Source: Polydactylus sextarius (Eukaryota > Chordata > Actinopteri > Polynemidae). From it: 64,000 nucleotides of DNA. The stretch is from contig CM028909.1 of the NCBI GenBank assembly GCA_016801845.1, positions 15,137,313 to 15,201,312 on the forward strand, in the 5' to 3' direction. The first letter of the stretch is position 1. Each line of letters starts with the position of its first letter. A program made the translations under genes and the position numbers. Positions 1-12,649 of this stretch are shown in pieces. The notes under the pieces are model-generated. The model saw only the letters and a program-made list of their open reading frames with translations. It had not been told where the DNA came from and did no database searches.

Positions 1-166
1 TCAGCCTCCCTGAACCAGGAGCGCTCTTCTCTAGATGAGAAGATCTTCACCGCCACATCTCCTCCTCTCCACTTCCCTCTCCACACTTCGCCGAAACGGC
101 CCTTTCCTATGATCTCCTGCAGCACGATGGTCCTGGCCACCGTCCGCTGCACGAACAGCGGCAAAC
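1..166 (-). CDS. acvr1b: acvr1b coding exon 4 (kinase N-lobe, partial)
   Basis: The acceptor is cttttacag|GTTTG. The frame encodes LPLFVQRTVARTIVLQEIIG, then KGRFGEVWRGKW, then GGDVAVKIFSSREERSWFREA and runs off the window at base 1. The glycine-rich loop and the ATP-binding lysine (VAVK) are intact. The final bases GA at the window edge fit the family continuation into the helix C region. Confidence 0.92.
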
Positions 167-2511
167 CTGTAAAAGTGGAAGTAGACTTGTTTTAGACGCG
201 AGGCGCTGCAAGTGCCCTCAAGGTCACAATCATTTTCACTAGTGTTGCAATTGGGCAATCATTTATTTGCACATAGAAGACAGTAGAATGACATGAAAAT
301 TTTTACAGAAAATGTGTTCACAAAAACAACTACTGTACTGACCAGAGCCTGATCCAGAGGTGGACATGTCATAGATGAGGTCCTGGAGGGTCTTGTCCTT
401 GGCCAAGTACAGATGGTCACAGGAGGGGTCCTCCACCTCCAGCCTCTGTCTGTGGCTGTAGGCCCTCTGGTGATACTGGAACAGGAAGACGCCGACCATC
501 AGCAGCACGCAGAGCAGGAACACCGGCCCTGCGATGACAGCAACCAGCTCCACAGGCCCCCAGGGACTTCCTGGGCCGGGCCAGTTGCCTCCAGTTGTTG
601 GGGCTAGGATGGAAAATTGGAAGATAAAGAGAAGAGGAGCTGATGTGATTTTGCTGAAATTCAAACGACTGAAACTGCGTCACTGTTAACCTAAGACAAA
701 CGAGATAAAAATGATGGAGCCTCACCTGGGACTTTCAGGTCAATACTGTTGCAGTAATCTACATAGCAGCAATGTGTGTTGAGCAGGCCTTCAGCACTCA
801 GACAGTAGAAGGGCTGTCCTGGAGGGATCAGGTCGTCCCGATTGATGCAGATGCGTACGTGTTGCTCCTTCCCCTCGATGTTGTATGTGGAAGCCATGCA
901 GGCTCCATCTGTCTCGCACTCATAGCCTGTCTTCTCACAGGTTGTGCAGTTACAACGCAGAGCTGTAAGAAAAGACGGAGAGGGAGAATTAAGTAAATAA
1001 CCATTTATCAGGTGGAGGCTTTGAGGGAAGGAGAAAACATTGTTTCTGAGTTCTCAGTTTTGTCCAGTAGGGGGCAAGCTCACCCTACAGGTTCAACACA
1101 GGATGTAAAGCGTGTAGTGTCCCATTGAGCTGAAGGCATTTTGTGACATGCAGACACACAGAGCATGGAGTATAGCGGTAGCAGCCAGACAGCCTTGACG
1201 GCCCTGAAATCAGATCCTTCACTGCAGATGAACCCAAACACGCAGGGTGGAGATGGACCTGCCCAGTGGGACAGACAAAGTGAAACCCAACAAGGGGAGA
1301 GGGCTCCTGCCAAATCCCCAATGCAGCATTCTGCTCCATGCCTCTCCACAGCCGTTCTCACACTGCCACAGAGAGCTGCCACCGTTTAAAGCTAATGAGA
1401 CAGGAGTTTTATTAAATACAGCACACTCCTGCGCGAGGACCTATTAAAGCTGACGGAATGGAACTCCTGCAGCCGCCATCATAAAGCTACGACGGTCCAC
1501 CTACACACTCAAATGAGGCCAGTGCCAGAAAGTCTGCGCAAATCTGCCACATCTAAAAACGAAACCTGTGCTGGTTGGGCAACCCAGAGAGCAAGAAAAC
1601 TGCAAACTGATTAGATTTGGAGTGAAATCTGATTTTCAGTCACAGCACACATGCTTCTCATTTGGAGTAAGGTCAATGCAGAAGGATTCTTACAGGGTTT
1701 TTCTACTTCCAAACAGAGTGCAAAGCACGACCAAGCGGGGTTAGAGGTTTTTGTTGGACTAGTTTTCACATGGAAAAAAAAAAAACACAGGAAAGCAGTT
1801 ATGCTCAACTGAACCCTGGTCAGTGGTAAATGACAAACCGTCTGACTGACAACAGAGCTGTGAGTGAGGCATGACAGGCCAAGCGTTGGTCCATCGTCAA
1901 AACAAAAGCTGGACCACTCAAGACTAATCGCTGTGGACTAAGCGAAGACAAGACCAACACACCAACAATAACAGAGAAGAAGACACAAAGCAGAGAGGAA
2001 TTTCAATCCTCATTCTCCTACTAAAAAGGAGGCTCAGCATTGGTTGGACCACTGACACTTCTGGCCAAGAGGAAAGAAAAGATTTTAAGAGTGTCAAGCT
2101 TCCACTAATCCTTCTTGTGTTATCCTGGGAGTTTCTTTGACCAGATGAGCTCACTCATCTTCCATGTTTGTTCCAACTCTGTCAAAAAGGTGACAGCAGG
2201 TTTTAACACATTCTTCAAGAGAGTGAATCATCGTATGATGCAGCTTTTGTTCAGTGTGGTTCTGTGTGAAATTTGCAGTTCAAAAGCACTGATATGCTGA
2301 TTGCACCATCAGCATGCAACAGCTAAGTGGACAAAACCACAAGAGTGCGGTGTCATAGGAGTGGTTTCCACTAAACTGAACTCTGGGAGGTTGGACTCTG
2401 TGTGGGAGCATTTTTTGCATGTAGCGTGTATGCTGATGTGTCTACGCTTGTCCACTAATAGTAACTGGAAATGTGGAACACTTGAAGCAGGGTTTCAGTA
2501 ATATTTCACAT

Positions 2512-2543
<32 letters not shown>

Positions 2544-5500
2544 TTCTCGTCAGGAGGTGAGCGGGAAAGTGGCAGGAACTCTTGCCGGAGTGTGTCCAAA
2601 TTCACCAAGTTCGCATGCAGATGGAATTTCCTGCAGATTACACAGAGGTGAAGCCGGCTGGAGCTGATAAAGAGAGAAAAACAAGCCCTGTGCCACATCA
2701 CAGTAATCTGCGGCATTAATGGAGCAAATATTTTAGCCAAACAGAAAAGATAACACGAGTAACAGCGATAGGTTAAAAAGCTGGACCACGCTCGATATCC
2801 ATCAAATTCAAACGACTTGAAACCTTCCTTCCATCAGGCTTCTCTTTTCTCTTTTGTCTGCTGTTTACTGGCTCTCATCGAAATAAATCAATCTGTAGCA
2901 AGTGCGCTCAGACTGTAGACATTTTTGATAAGTCTATTCTGAAAGAAAGTGTGACATTAAAAAAAAAAATGTTTCAAAGAAAAAAAGAGTTTTTCCACTA
3001 CGCAGTTATATTACAGCATAACAGAGTTAAGGTCCTTAATTTTTCTCATAACAATCAAACCCACGAATTAGAGTTCCTCAGATAAACACATTGCACCAAT
3101 ATAAAGCAACTAATTAACAACAGCGAGCCGATAAGAACACCATGATCTGAAATGAACAGGCACATCCATCCTGGAGACTCGGTGTGTGGCAGGACAGATG
3201 GTACACAGACATACAGACAGAAGCTCGGGAGGGAAACCAAACATGACTGAAAACACACACATTTCCCTCTCAAGTCTGCCATAGATGGTTTGTGGTTTAC
3301 CGAGAGTTTGGCTTGTGGAAAGACTTCCCTTTCGTTGAAGGCTACCTTGTAACTATTACATATGTAGGCCTCCTCCAGACACAGGCAATAACGCCCTGCA
3401 ACAACATGGAGTTATCTATGACATGGTAATTTTTTATCTGCACAGATACAAACCAACAAAAGAACAATTTAATCTCATTCCGTAAAAAAAAAAAATGTTT
3501 TTATTCACATTGGAATAAAAATCCTGTAAACCCAGTACTGTCAAAAACTGATTTACAACACTACCCATTATAACTTAACACAACCATAGATATTAAAAGG
3601 GATAACTACTGACAATGGGAAAACATGACCTCAAAAATAGGAGATATATAACTAAATCAAACCACAGCCATGTAAGATCTTCTGGTCTGCTCACATTCAA
3701 CCATGCAGATATATGTTGTTTGTTCTGCATATCTCACTGGGCTCAGAGTAGAAGTGTTACAAAGCTGCGCTAGGAATAATATCAAGCCTAAATATACACA
3801 GATCTAAGTAGAGGCTGGGTGTGTGTGGTTTTTGAGTGAACTCTGCTCTTGTATCCACATAATTGGTGGTCTTTACACTGGTCCTTTGTGTGGAGATTAA
3901 GACGACATGAGGAGGGATTGGACTGGCCCTGCATGAACAAAGAGCAGAGTGGAGTGGGGGAGTACGTTTCAGCGTGAAGCAGGGGAAAGGGGGGATGGGT
4001 GGCGCACAGGGGACATGCTGGGGTTAGCAGAAACGACGCTGATGTTTGGGGGGCTGCTCTGGCCCAGACAGGATGGGGGCTGGTCCCAAATTGGGTAGGA
4101 CAATACAGAGAGGAGGGGGCTGGTGGAGGTAACGAGTGGGACTTACAGAACCCCCCAGCTGTGATTGAGGTCTACCCAAGTGACCAGCTGCGACCGTCAT
4201 TAAAGCCCAGTCTAGACTGACTTATGGGAGGGGGCAAATAACAGGAAAAGGGATCAGTGGAGGAAAAAGGGGTGAACAGAGTGAAAAAGTTGCTCCTTTG
4301 AGCTGCTGGCGTGTGAAGTTCCTATCATTCCGTTCGTGTTGAGACAGGAAATAGCAGACATAGTGAGGAAGGGATTAATAAAACATTGTTGCCATTACCA
4401 GAGTTGCCTTAACTTGGAACCAACTAAAAACCACAGCATAGTCCCATTCCAAACAGCTTTACACATTAACCTTGACGAAAGTGTTTTGTGTATACATGTG
4501 TTATTTAGACATACTCGTGAGGAGCAACCCTGCGAGACGAGAGGTGAATTTTCCAGTGTGGTGAGACAATGAAGTCTGTGGTAAATACTCTTAAGCGTGC
4601 TCAGCACAGGGCAGCGGGGTTACACAAACACATAGGTTTCTGGGGGGTAAGCGACTCAGACAGACAGTCGGTACGTGCGTGTGTATGGGGAGCAGAGCAC
4701 CATTACCAAAATGCACTGGCTGAAATTAGATCCATACAGATACCAGACTGAGAGCTGATCAAGACAAGCAGACGCCACCAGACAGTGTGAGTGCAACACA
4801 CACATGAGGGCACGCACGCACACACACACACCACAACTGTGTCCTAATCAATGCTAGGGGAAGGAGGAAAGTCATTACCTTTGTCTGCATCTGAGGGTCA
4901 GATTACTGATCTGATTCTAAAGTGAGGTCTCTGGGGCTGAGGCTGCTTCTACTATCTCTACCAACCACCACCCTCTAGGCTACATCCCATCCTGTCTGTC
5001 TGTCTGTCCGTTTGTTTGTCTGCTGTCCTAATGAGTTCATAAGGCACACAAGTGTGAGCACAGGCTCACTTCAGACATACTGCTGATGCTGGTGCTCAAA
5101 TTCCCTAACTGGTCAATGCTGCCTCTTTAATGACCTAGTGCATTGAACTACTGTGAGCCAATGCATCAGCCATGTGACTTTGAGCTTAAAACCCCTTCTG
5201 AGTATTAGCAGACCAGAGACTTTACATGTACGCTTTTTCTGGGTCTTCCTACAAATGTTGTTTAAGTTTTATTCTGGCTACAGCAAAAAGAAATCTTTTC
5301 TTTTCTCTAAAATGTTGCCTTGTTGGCCAAGTTATTGTGCACTTGCTTGGGTTTAGACTTAGGAACGGATAGTGATCTAATGCTATTTTGCATACAGTGC
5401 ATAAGCGGATAGTGTTATGTCACCAAAACAACATTTGCCTGAAATTCACAGGGACAGTCACGAAGGGTTTGGCCACAGTAACGTCAAAATCATATCACTA

Positions 5501-8500
5501 ACGAAATCACATTTACTATGTAAATGGGGAAACTTTGCATACCGGAATTTAAAAATAGGGGAATTGTGTCAATGCCAAACTAACACATTTGGGTTATATA
5601 TAAGGAAATGTCATCATAGAGGCAGAAAAACAAGCAAGGCAGCAGAGTTAGCTAGTTGGATAATGTACACTCATAGCATACTCTAGATGCAAAACAACCT
5701 CCTACACCGATGAAAGCAAATGACTGTCAGGGCAGTATTGTAGAAAACATGACAAGTAAACTGCACACCTCCCGGCGGGAAAGAGAAGGCAAAGCAGGTC
5801 TAATCTGCATTCCAGCAGCAGCCATAAAAACAAATCAAACACCTCTACAAAGCGACATGAAGTGGAGGACAGGTGTCAGGTTTAGCCCTATAGACATGAA
5901 CTTGCATAGCTACTGGGTCTGTCAGGGTGTACTGTGACAATAACAACTATCACCCAGAATAGCTAGGGTATGACACAAAAAGCAAATGTTATTGTACCAC
6001 TGATGCATATTATACAAGATGCTTAAAACAACAACAACAACCTGCTGTGTATAAATTAATAGTAATGAGAAGTGGGCAACTGAAGGTGGGGTGGCTCCAT
6101 GGTGGTAGTAATCCCTTGTGGTCCAACGTCAGTAATGGTGTAGCTGGGTCAGTCGGAGGCTATACCGTCTGCTGTTGCAATTAGGGCTCTGTGCCTCTGG
6201 GCCAACGGAGGTCATTAACAACACTGGTCATTATGGGGGAAGGGTGGTGGTGGTGGGGGCCTAGACCACCCCAGACCTAGCCTGACCCCGTCTGGCTCAG
6301 TGCCACATTATTGAATCTGTTAGTAAACACAGCAATTCTAAAGGAGGAGCGTTTGGACCAAGAGGCCACATGAAATTTTATACAGGGGATTTGAAAATTC
6401 ATTTGATGGCGATTTACCTGCAGGGAACCTGCAGTAAAACATCCATCCATCTAGAGCAGGCTTCAACAACTACTACACCTTAAGGGAAAAAAAAAAGAAA
6501 ACAAAACAACTTTCTCCCTTTCGATAGCTAGAAATACAACCTCCTCACATGCTCATGGCCAAACTCTCTTCTCTTTATATGCACAGACTTTTGAACACAA
6601 TAAGTTGTAACCTTTCTCTGTACATTCCCTTGGCTCTGAACTAATGGGCAGGTGTACACATGTTACAATCTGACTTACTCATACTTCCTCCTCAACTCCT
6701 TCCCATCGAACGTGACATTACACAGCACCTGTACCAGTCGCAGTCCGCTGATCGAGCTGTCTGAGAGTAGACTTCTAAATTTACAATCACCCTGTTTATG
6801 ATTTACACAGGGACATATCAGGGAATGGCATGACTCGGGTAAGGGACGATGATAGTGTGTTGATGGCCCTCTAAAAGTGAGCGCACAGTTTCTGAGATAA
6901 GCAAGAGCTCATCTAACCAAAGGTCTCCTTTTAACCTGGAGCAAAAAACAACAACAAACAAATACACATACACAGCCAGTGTTAAAGTTTTTTTAGCTCC
7001 CTGTGGTGGCAGTGAGTAAGTGAAAGGAGAAGCGGGACCCACAGATAACAAAGTACAGATTAAATTCTGATAAAGCACCGGGCCTTTTAAATGAGAGAGA
7101 TAGAGAATGGAGAGGGTGGGAAGAAAAAAAGAGAACGAGAGGGACGCGCCCTACCTCACGGCAGTGTGGTTGACAGTGCCCATATCACATTGCTACTGTG
7201 TTCAATGCACTCAGGCAGACTGCGTCACGCAGGCATGTAATGCCCATAACACCACTGACTCTTAATCCTTATGAAGTCAACAACACGTGACGGATTCATC
7301 AAAACTGTGAGTAAAAACATACTCACACAAAAACATACTATAACTTCCCACAGATCTGGAATCTGCTCTGGCACCACTACTTTCAGGTTTGTCTGGTTCC
7401 AGACCCTGCATAGTGTAATCCATTATATTGTGAGAAACCATGGCTCCAGACAGATTTGTGGGCCCCTTTACATGACAGACCCCGCCAGCTGGACAAACCC
7501 ATCATCACCCACCCCCTGTCCCCTGTCTGCTCAGGCCACATACCCACCCCCACTCCCCCCTCTCACACATCACTGTTAATGTTAGAATAACCCAGTCGAA
7601 CAAACTAACCACTCAGGTGTGATATTTTTCTCTGCATGCCTTACATGAAATGATCAACCGTGGTTTGCTGCACCCTTATCTAAACTAAGCGGGGGTGGAA
7701 TATTTTCATGATTCTTGGAAAGATGACTCAACTGTTTAAAGCACAACATACAGTTTAATAGATGACACTGAAGTCAGGATATTTATTCTGGCACACGCTT
7801 TTATTTTTCTACTTAACCTGCTGAAAGGCAAGTTGCAACAGGGTAGCGTCAAAATGTTCACACCACAGGTAGAGCACAACAGAAAACATGCTTTTGACTA
7901 AATGTTTTTTTTTTAATTCTACCGCAAAAAAAAGTTAAAAAGTTTGGTAAATAATCAAATATGAGCAGACACACTTGCAAAAGCAAACACACACACACAC
8001 ACAAGTTTAATACAACATCTGCCCATTTGAGACAGCAATGTGTATCTGGGTATCAGCTGCTCCAGCGGGACGATTCAGACTGAAGCAGCCCCATAACTGG
8101 CGCCTCAAAAGACCCCACTTGCCACATTTCCATCACAATGAACCCAGACTTCAACTCTGACTTCTGTCTGGGATGTCTGAATACACGGCTGTTGTCACCC
8201 TATGCCAGCATTCACTTTCTGCTGGAGGCCACTAAGGAGCCTTTTCACTCCTTACAAATGGACACCAATGGAAGAGCTGCCAGTATTTACTCTCAAAAAA
8301 CACATTTCATGCGCAAAGTAGGTTAGGCCTTCATTCACTGACTCCTTTCTGCTCTTTTCAACGTGAAAAGCAAAAGCAAAAAGAAAAAAGAAAAATAAGC
8401 TCACAACATGCGACGACACTGTAAACCAACCACACAGCACACATTAACCCAGCCTGCTATCATTACATGCTGGTGTCCCTGTTGTTGATAAGCAGTCACA

Positions 8501-9101
8501 AGCCGACAAGAGATTGTTTGGTAAATATTTTAGCATAACAGCCACCGAGAGATAACTTCAACATCAACACCACAATGTAGACTATTCCTCTTCAGGTCAT
8601 GTATCCATATACCTTGATTAAGTTATTATATTTCAGTCGTGTAACCCACAAACAAAGCACAATTATCGACTAATATTCAACTTTATACACCTCATTATTC
8701 AGTTAGCTAGCGAATGTTAGCAGGCGCGTCGAAACAAACAGCCCCACCATGTTGTTGTTGTGGTTTAGCTACTTGCTCCGCGTTCAACACCGACCATTTA
8801 CACACCAGGTTATGCCAGCGAGCTTCAAAAATGATTACAATTAACAACAAACTAACTATCAGCGAGACTTTAGTTTCAGAGGAAACTGGTCGCTGTGGTT
8901 TCGAGGTCGTCGCTAGCTAGATACGGTTAGCCAGATCCCCGATACCGAGCGCCATGGCGATGAGCGACAACAGGCGATGCCCAGTCCAGGAAAACACATC
9001 GAGACAAAAGCCGGAGAGGTGCTCGGATGAAACTTACCATTACCGACGGCCACTAACCCGAACAGGGCCAGCAGCGTTGGGGTAATTTGTTTTAGAGTCA
9101 T
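1..9101 (-). CDS. acvr1b: acvr1b (ALK4), activin receptor type 1B, 5' part of gene, truncated by window edge
   Basis: Type I serine/threonine kinase receptor at the cell surface; the family binds activin, nodal and GDF ligands together with type II receptors and phosphorylates SMAD2/3. The coding exons, read on the minus strand, are 9101-9038, 962-726, 603-343 and 166-1 (partial), all with GT-AG borders and matching phases. The product shows a signal peptide (about residues 1-22), an ectodomain with ten cysteines ending in the CCYVDYCN box of the three-finger fold, one membrane segment (about 120-142), the GS box TSGSGSG (182-188), the FKBP12-contact region LPLFVQRT, the P-loop GKGRFGEV (208-215) and the ATP-binding lysine in VAVK (K228). 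The match to human ALK4 (GPVELV.IAGPVFLL and following) is stronger than to ALK5 or ALK7. The rest of the kinase lies to the left of base 1. Teleosts often keep two copies (acvr1ba, acvr1bb); I cannot say which this is. Confidence 0.93.
343..603 (-). CDS. acvr1b: acvr1b coding exon 3 (transmembrane segment and start of GS domain)
   Basis: The exon has acceptor ttttccatcctag|CCCCAAC and donor GGCTCTG|gtcag, and is 261 bases long. It encodes a Pro/Gly-rich juxtamembrane stalk, the hydrophobic span ELVAVIAGPVFLLCVLLMVG with following FLF, a basic stop-transfer stretch, the LSKDKTLQDL-like segment (here LAKDKTLQDL) and the GS motif STSGSGSG. The GS box is the stretch phosphorylated by type II receptors. 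The residues around it are nearly invariant in the family. Confidence 0.93.
726..962 (-). CDS. acvr1b: acvr1b coding exon 2 (ligand-binding ectodomain)
   Basis: The exon is bounded by acceptor ttttcttacag|CTCTG and donor GTCCCAG|gtgag and is 237 bases long. It encodes the cysteine-rich activin receptor domain from LRCNCTTC through CETDGAC to NTHCCYVDYCNSIDL. Ten cysteines are visible in the spacing of type I receptors. The segment ETDGACM is particularly like ALK4. A single reading frame stays open across the exon and matches the phase of both neighbours. Confidence 0.93.
963..9037 (-). other. acvr1b: acvr1b intron 1 (8.1 kb)
   Basis: Intron between the signal-peptide exon and the ectodomain exon. 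I see no further exon in it. It contains a (TG)n tract at about 2517-2543, small (CA)n tracts near 4820 and 7987, several A-runs (1779, 2958, 3484, 6487) and CT/GA-rich stretches. Open frames here are short (under 105 codons) and lack domain similarity or consistent splice sites. Large first introns are normal for this receptor family. Confidence 0.75.
2517..2543. repeat. (TG)n microsatellite
   Basis: About 13 TG units within acvr1b intron 1. Confidence 0.9.
9038..9101 (-). CDS. acvr1b: acvr1b coding exon 1 (start codon and signal peptide)
   Basis: Sixty-four coding bases from the ATG at 9101 encode MTLKQITPTLLALFGLVAVGN and end with one base of the next codon. The donor reads GTAATG|gtaag. 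The product is a short positively charged start followed by a Leu/Val-rich core, as expected for a secretory signal peptide. The phase joins cleanly to the exon at 962, giving ...GN-A-LRCNC. The start is chosen because it is the first ATG upstream of this donor in a frame that joins exon 2. The first coding exon is separated from exon 2 by an 8-kb intron. Confidence 0.85.
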
Positions 9102-9340
9102 TTCTTCAGAATTCCCATCTCTCCGCTCATGAAATGTGTCCTAAGTGTGCCGTTATCAACACGACCAGACCTGAAACACAACCACAGTCCGACCGCACAC
9201 ACCACACTGCCAGATACTCGCCAGCCAGCCAGCCAGGAGAGTGACGTGTTTAAAGGGGTGTGTGTGCATGTTTAAAGGGGAGGTGCTGCCGCTGCTGCTG
9301 CCGCTGCCGCTGCTGCTGCTGCATGTCCCTGTCTGCCACC
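9102..9340 (-). promoter_or_regulatory. acvr1b: acvr1b 5' UTR and likely promoter with CTG/CCG repeat
   Basis: The segment just upstream of the acvr1b start is locally richer in GC and CpG than the flanks and contains a run of 13 CTG/CCG-type triplets at about 9284-9322. No clear TATA box is visible, which fits a housekeeping-like promoter. The transcription start cannot be fixed from sequence alone; the 5' UTR probably begins between about 9150 and 9240. Beyond 9340 the sequence becomes AT-rich. Confidence 0.45.
9284..9322. repeat. (CTG/CCG)n trinucleotide repeat upstream of acvr1b
   Basis: About 13 consecutive triplets of the form CTG or CCG, interrupted, immediately upstream of the presumed acvr1b transcription start. 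On the plus strand it reads CTG CCG CTG CTG CTG and so on; the minus strand, which is the acvr1b sense strand, reads CAG/CGG. It lies outside the recognised coding sequence. Confidence 0.85.
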
Positions 9341-12300
9341 GGGGTCAGCACCAGTGTGCTGGAAATTAAAATGAGAACGAATCTGCACAGTAACAGAGCA
9401 AAAAGTTGTAGAATAAAGTGAGAGAGAAATAAAGTTACACTAAAAAAATAAATTAATAAAAAAAAAAAATCAGTTTCACTAATAGTAATGGTTAATATGA
9501 TCATTGTTGGCCTTTAAAACTGCAGCAATTCTTCTAATTTCTCTATAAAATGGACCACTAGCTGGACAAATTGCTGCCTAGGAACTCCAGGGGCCACAGA
9601 AGCGCAATTTTTTCTGCTTTTATATAATTTAGAAAGAAATTGGTGAGAATATTGCAGATAGGACGGATCCTCAGGCCTCCATCTTGTATCCTGATGGACT
9701 AATGGTTTAGTCCTTGGTATCTCAACATGTGCTGAAGTCATTAAAATAATAAATCATTCTGCAATCTTTCAAGCCGGTCAACTTCTTTTTGTCTCTACAA
9801 CCCTCAAGGAGGTTGATCTACCTACAATTACACCTGAGCTGTTTTTTTTTTTTAAAGATACTTGGTGGGTAGGTGTTTCCAAGCATCTTAGAGAACGTAC
9901 CACATTTCTTCTGAGGATTGATGCTGTCTTCTGGCTTTTCATTTAATCCCAGATTAATTCCATGATTTAGAGATCAGGGTCATATTAGCTGTTGCAAAAC
10001 TCTTTTTTCTAATTCTGGTAGTGTGTGTTTTAGGGTCATAGTGAGTGAAAATTATATATGTATCACATTACAGAATTATCAAAATAGTTGATTATGGTTG
10101 TTTTACTGGGATATATCATGCATTTAAACAGTGCAATCATTATAATTAGAAATAATATCCTTGAATGTTAGTGGCTCTTGTTAAACAGCTGTAAAAGAAA
10201 GCAATTAAAGTGATTGCCAAAATAATATAAAAGATAATAAAAACCAATAAAATGAAATAAAATGGAACATATAGAAAGGTCAATCTAGAATTGAAAACCA
10301 GAATGTAATAAACAGAAACAGTTTGAATCAAGATGATACTCAAACATTATTCTAAACAAATTATAGACGTACTGGGGAAATGTCCAAATGTCCAACCTTA
10401 ACTCATGATTGAGGATCAAAGAACAAAGTTGGCCCGACTACAAATCTTCCTCTGTTATTGTTATGAAAATATAAAATCACAACATCTTTCTCTCAAATGA
10501 CATATTTGTGTCTTTCAAAACATGTAGGCTGGATTAAATTATATGAATTCAGTAATTAACACAATTTAATAATTCATAGGAAACCAGCTAATTTTTTCAA
10601 ACACAATTCCTTACATTGTTCTGTTTAATGTCCATCATCTGATGATAGTTTAATCTATTACTTCCTAATGATTATGCCAGACTGGTTATTAGTAAAAACC
10701 TGTGGTTTAACATTTGCGTTTTGCAACAAAAAGGAGTTTCATTGGACACGAAGATAATTTAAAAACCACCGGTAATAGTCATGATAATCTAATGACTGAT
10801 AAAAATCTGATGACTTAAAACATTTCATGTGGTCAAAGTGTGTACACAGTGAAACAATCTGGACTCAGTCACCAAACGCTCGACTCCAATTCAAAATGGG
10901 CTACACCCACATTTAAAGTACAGCAGACATTTGAAGTCATGCATGACAATGCAAATGGTGGAGGAATTCATTGTGGCTGTGGCACACCACTGAACCTTAT
11001 CTTTCATTATGGCTGTAGGTTGGGAGGCAGCGGGGGAAGAGTTTGAAGTGATAAGCTTTAAATTCATGACAAGTGACTCCGAGTCTGTCTGGATTTATCT
11101 GTGCAGCAGGCAAAATCTGAAACCAAATCAGTTTAATAATAAAAAGAACCCTCTGTATCCTCTTGTTGTTATAGATGAACTCAGATCATGAACCAGCTCT
11201 TGTATTAGCCTTTAAGAAAGTTACATCCGCTTGCAGTTTTTAGCAAGACAGTGTAAAAGGTGTTTTGGCTCAATTCCAATCAGTATTTTTTCTCATCTTG
11301 ATACCCGCACTGTCTATATACCTCACTGACATGCATCTCAGGAAGAGGTGAGTCAAACTGCAACCAGGTACATGTGGGACTTCATCCGTGTTTGCTTTTA
11401 TCACTTGTCAGCTCTTGCAAGCACTCTCACTGATCTATCCCCAAGCCTAATTGTGTCTGCATATTCTCCTCTGCGGACCTATATCTGTCCGTTATCAGCC
11501 GTGTCCAATTTATCTCCACATTTCTTCAGTGCACGTTGTCTGCTGAACAAATCCCCCCTGTCTCTGCTGAGCCATTTGGAATGATCCCACTGTGAAGGAG
11601 AATTCACAGAGGAGCGTAGCAGAGGGAGAAGTGAAACGGGCTTCGGCACTAACAGACAGGGGCTTTGGCCTCTCTGATACTTGAACAACCCCCCTGCAGT
11701 GTTAAAAATAACCAGCTCTTCATCAGACTGACCAGACAGACTGGGGCTTTGAGGGAGTATTATCTCTCTGGAGTTTGTTCAACAACCAAGCAGCCAGACA
11801 ACACATACACACACGCACACACACAGATAAAGGAAGTACAAGAACGACAGATACAGAAAGAAAACACTGTTGTGTAGATATTACGAGAAAAGACAAAAAA
11901 AGCAGTTTTTAATTTTTTTTTTTTTTTCATCAACCATTGGGAAATGATCTTGGCAGTTTTGATTCTTGTCTGACATTTTGTTCTTCAAACTCATTACTTT
12001 TATTTTTCACTTTGGACATAATATATCTCACCAGCTCACTGTAAAAAATAGTATAGACAAAGCTTTTATAAAATTTGAATTTAAACCAGGCATCTCATTC
12101 GACATTATGATTATTAAGGTTAAAGCCAATATTAATAAATTAAAAAAATACTTTCCATGGACATTTTTATCTGTGTGTGTTTCCAATCAGGATTTAACAA
12201 TTTATTTGAAACAGATTGGATGTCTGCATATTTTGCATTACAAATAATGATTATATCAATGTTTTCAGTGTCACTACTATGAATAAATCATTTGGCTTAT

Positions 12301-12640
12301 TCGCTGATTTACTCTTCGGTGTATATTTTGTAGTTTAGCCCGACAGTCTGTGTGAGCGAGGGAAATTGTTAATCTTATCTTCAATGCCATGTTGCATTTC
12401 AGGTATACACAAGTCCTGCGAGTGGATCAGTCCCTGAAACCTTTTAATCTCTGATTAAATATAAGTCTTAAGTTGTTTGTTTAGTAATTTTAAGATGATG
12501 TAATGAAAATCACACCAGACATTTTCCAAGGTAAGTTGCACAACACTTAGCCACATGCATCAATGTTTGTCTAATATCTGATGACCTCTGCTGGCCAATA
12601 TGGGAATTACAAACACCTGCGGTACAAAATCGCAATTACC
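9341..12640. other. intergenic region between acvr1b and acvrl1
   Basis: About 3.3 kb of AT-rich sequence between the acvr1b promoter and the acvrl1 polyadenylation site. I see no exon, RNA gene or recognisable mobile element. The longest open frames (about 75-93 codons) are of low complexity or lack any similarity that I recognise. The gap is short because acvr1b and acvrl1 lie head to tail on the same strand. Confidence 0.7.
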
Positions 12641-12649
12641 ACACAAACA

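Noticed and set aside
413..607. Plus-strand 64-codon open frame
   Set aside because: Shadow of acvr1b exon 3 on the minus strand.
9514..9741. Minus-strand 75-codon frame between acvr1b and acvrl1
   Set aside because: No similarity recognised and no splice or promoter context; could be a repeat remnant but cannot be supported.
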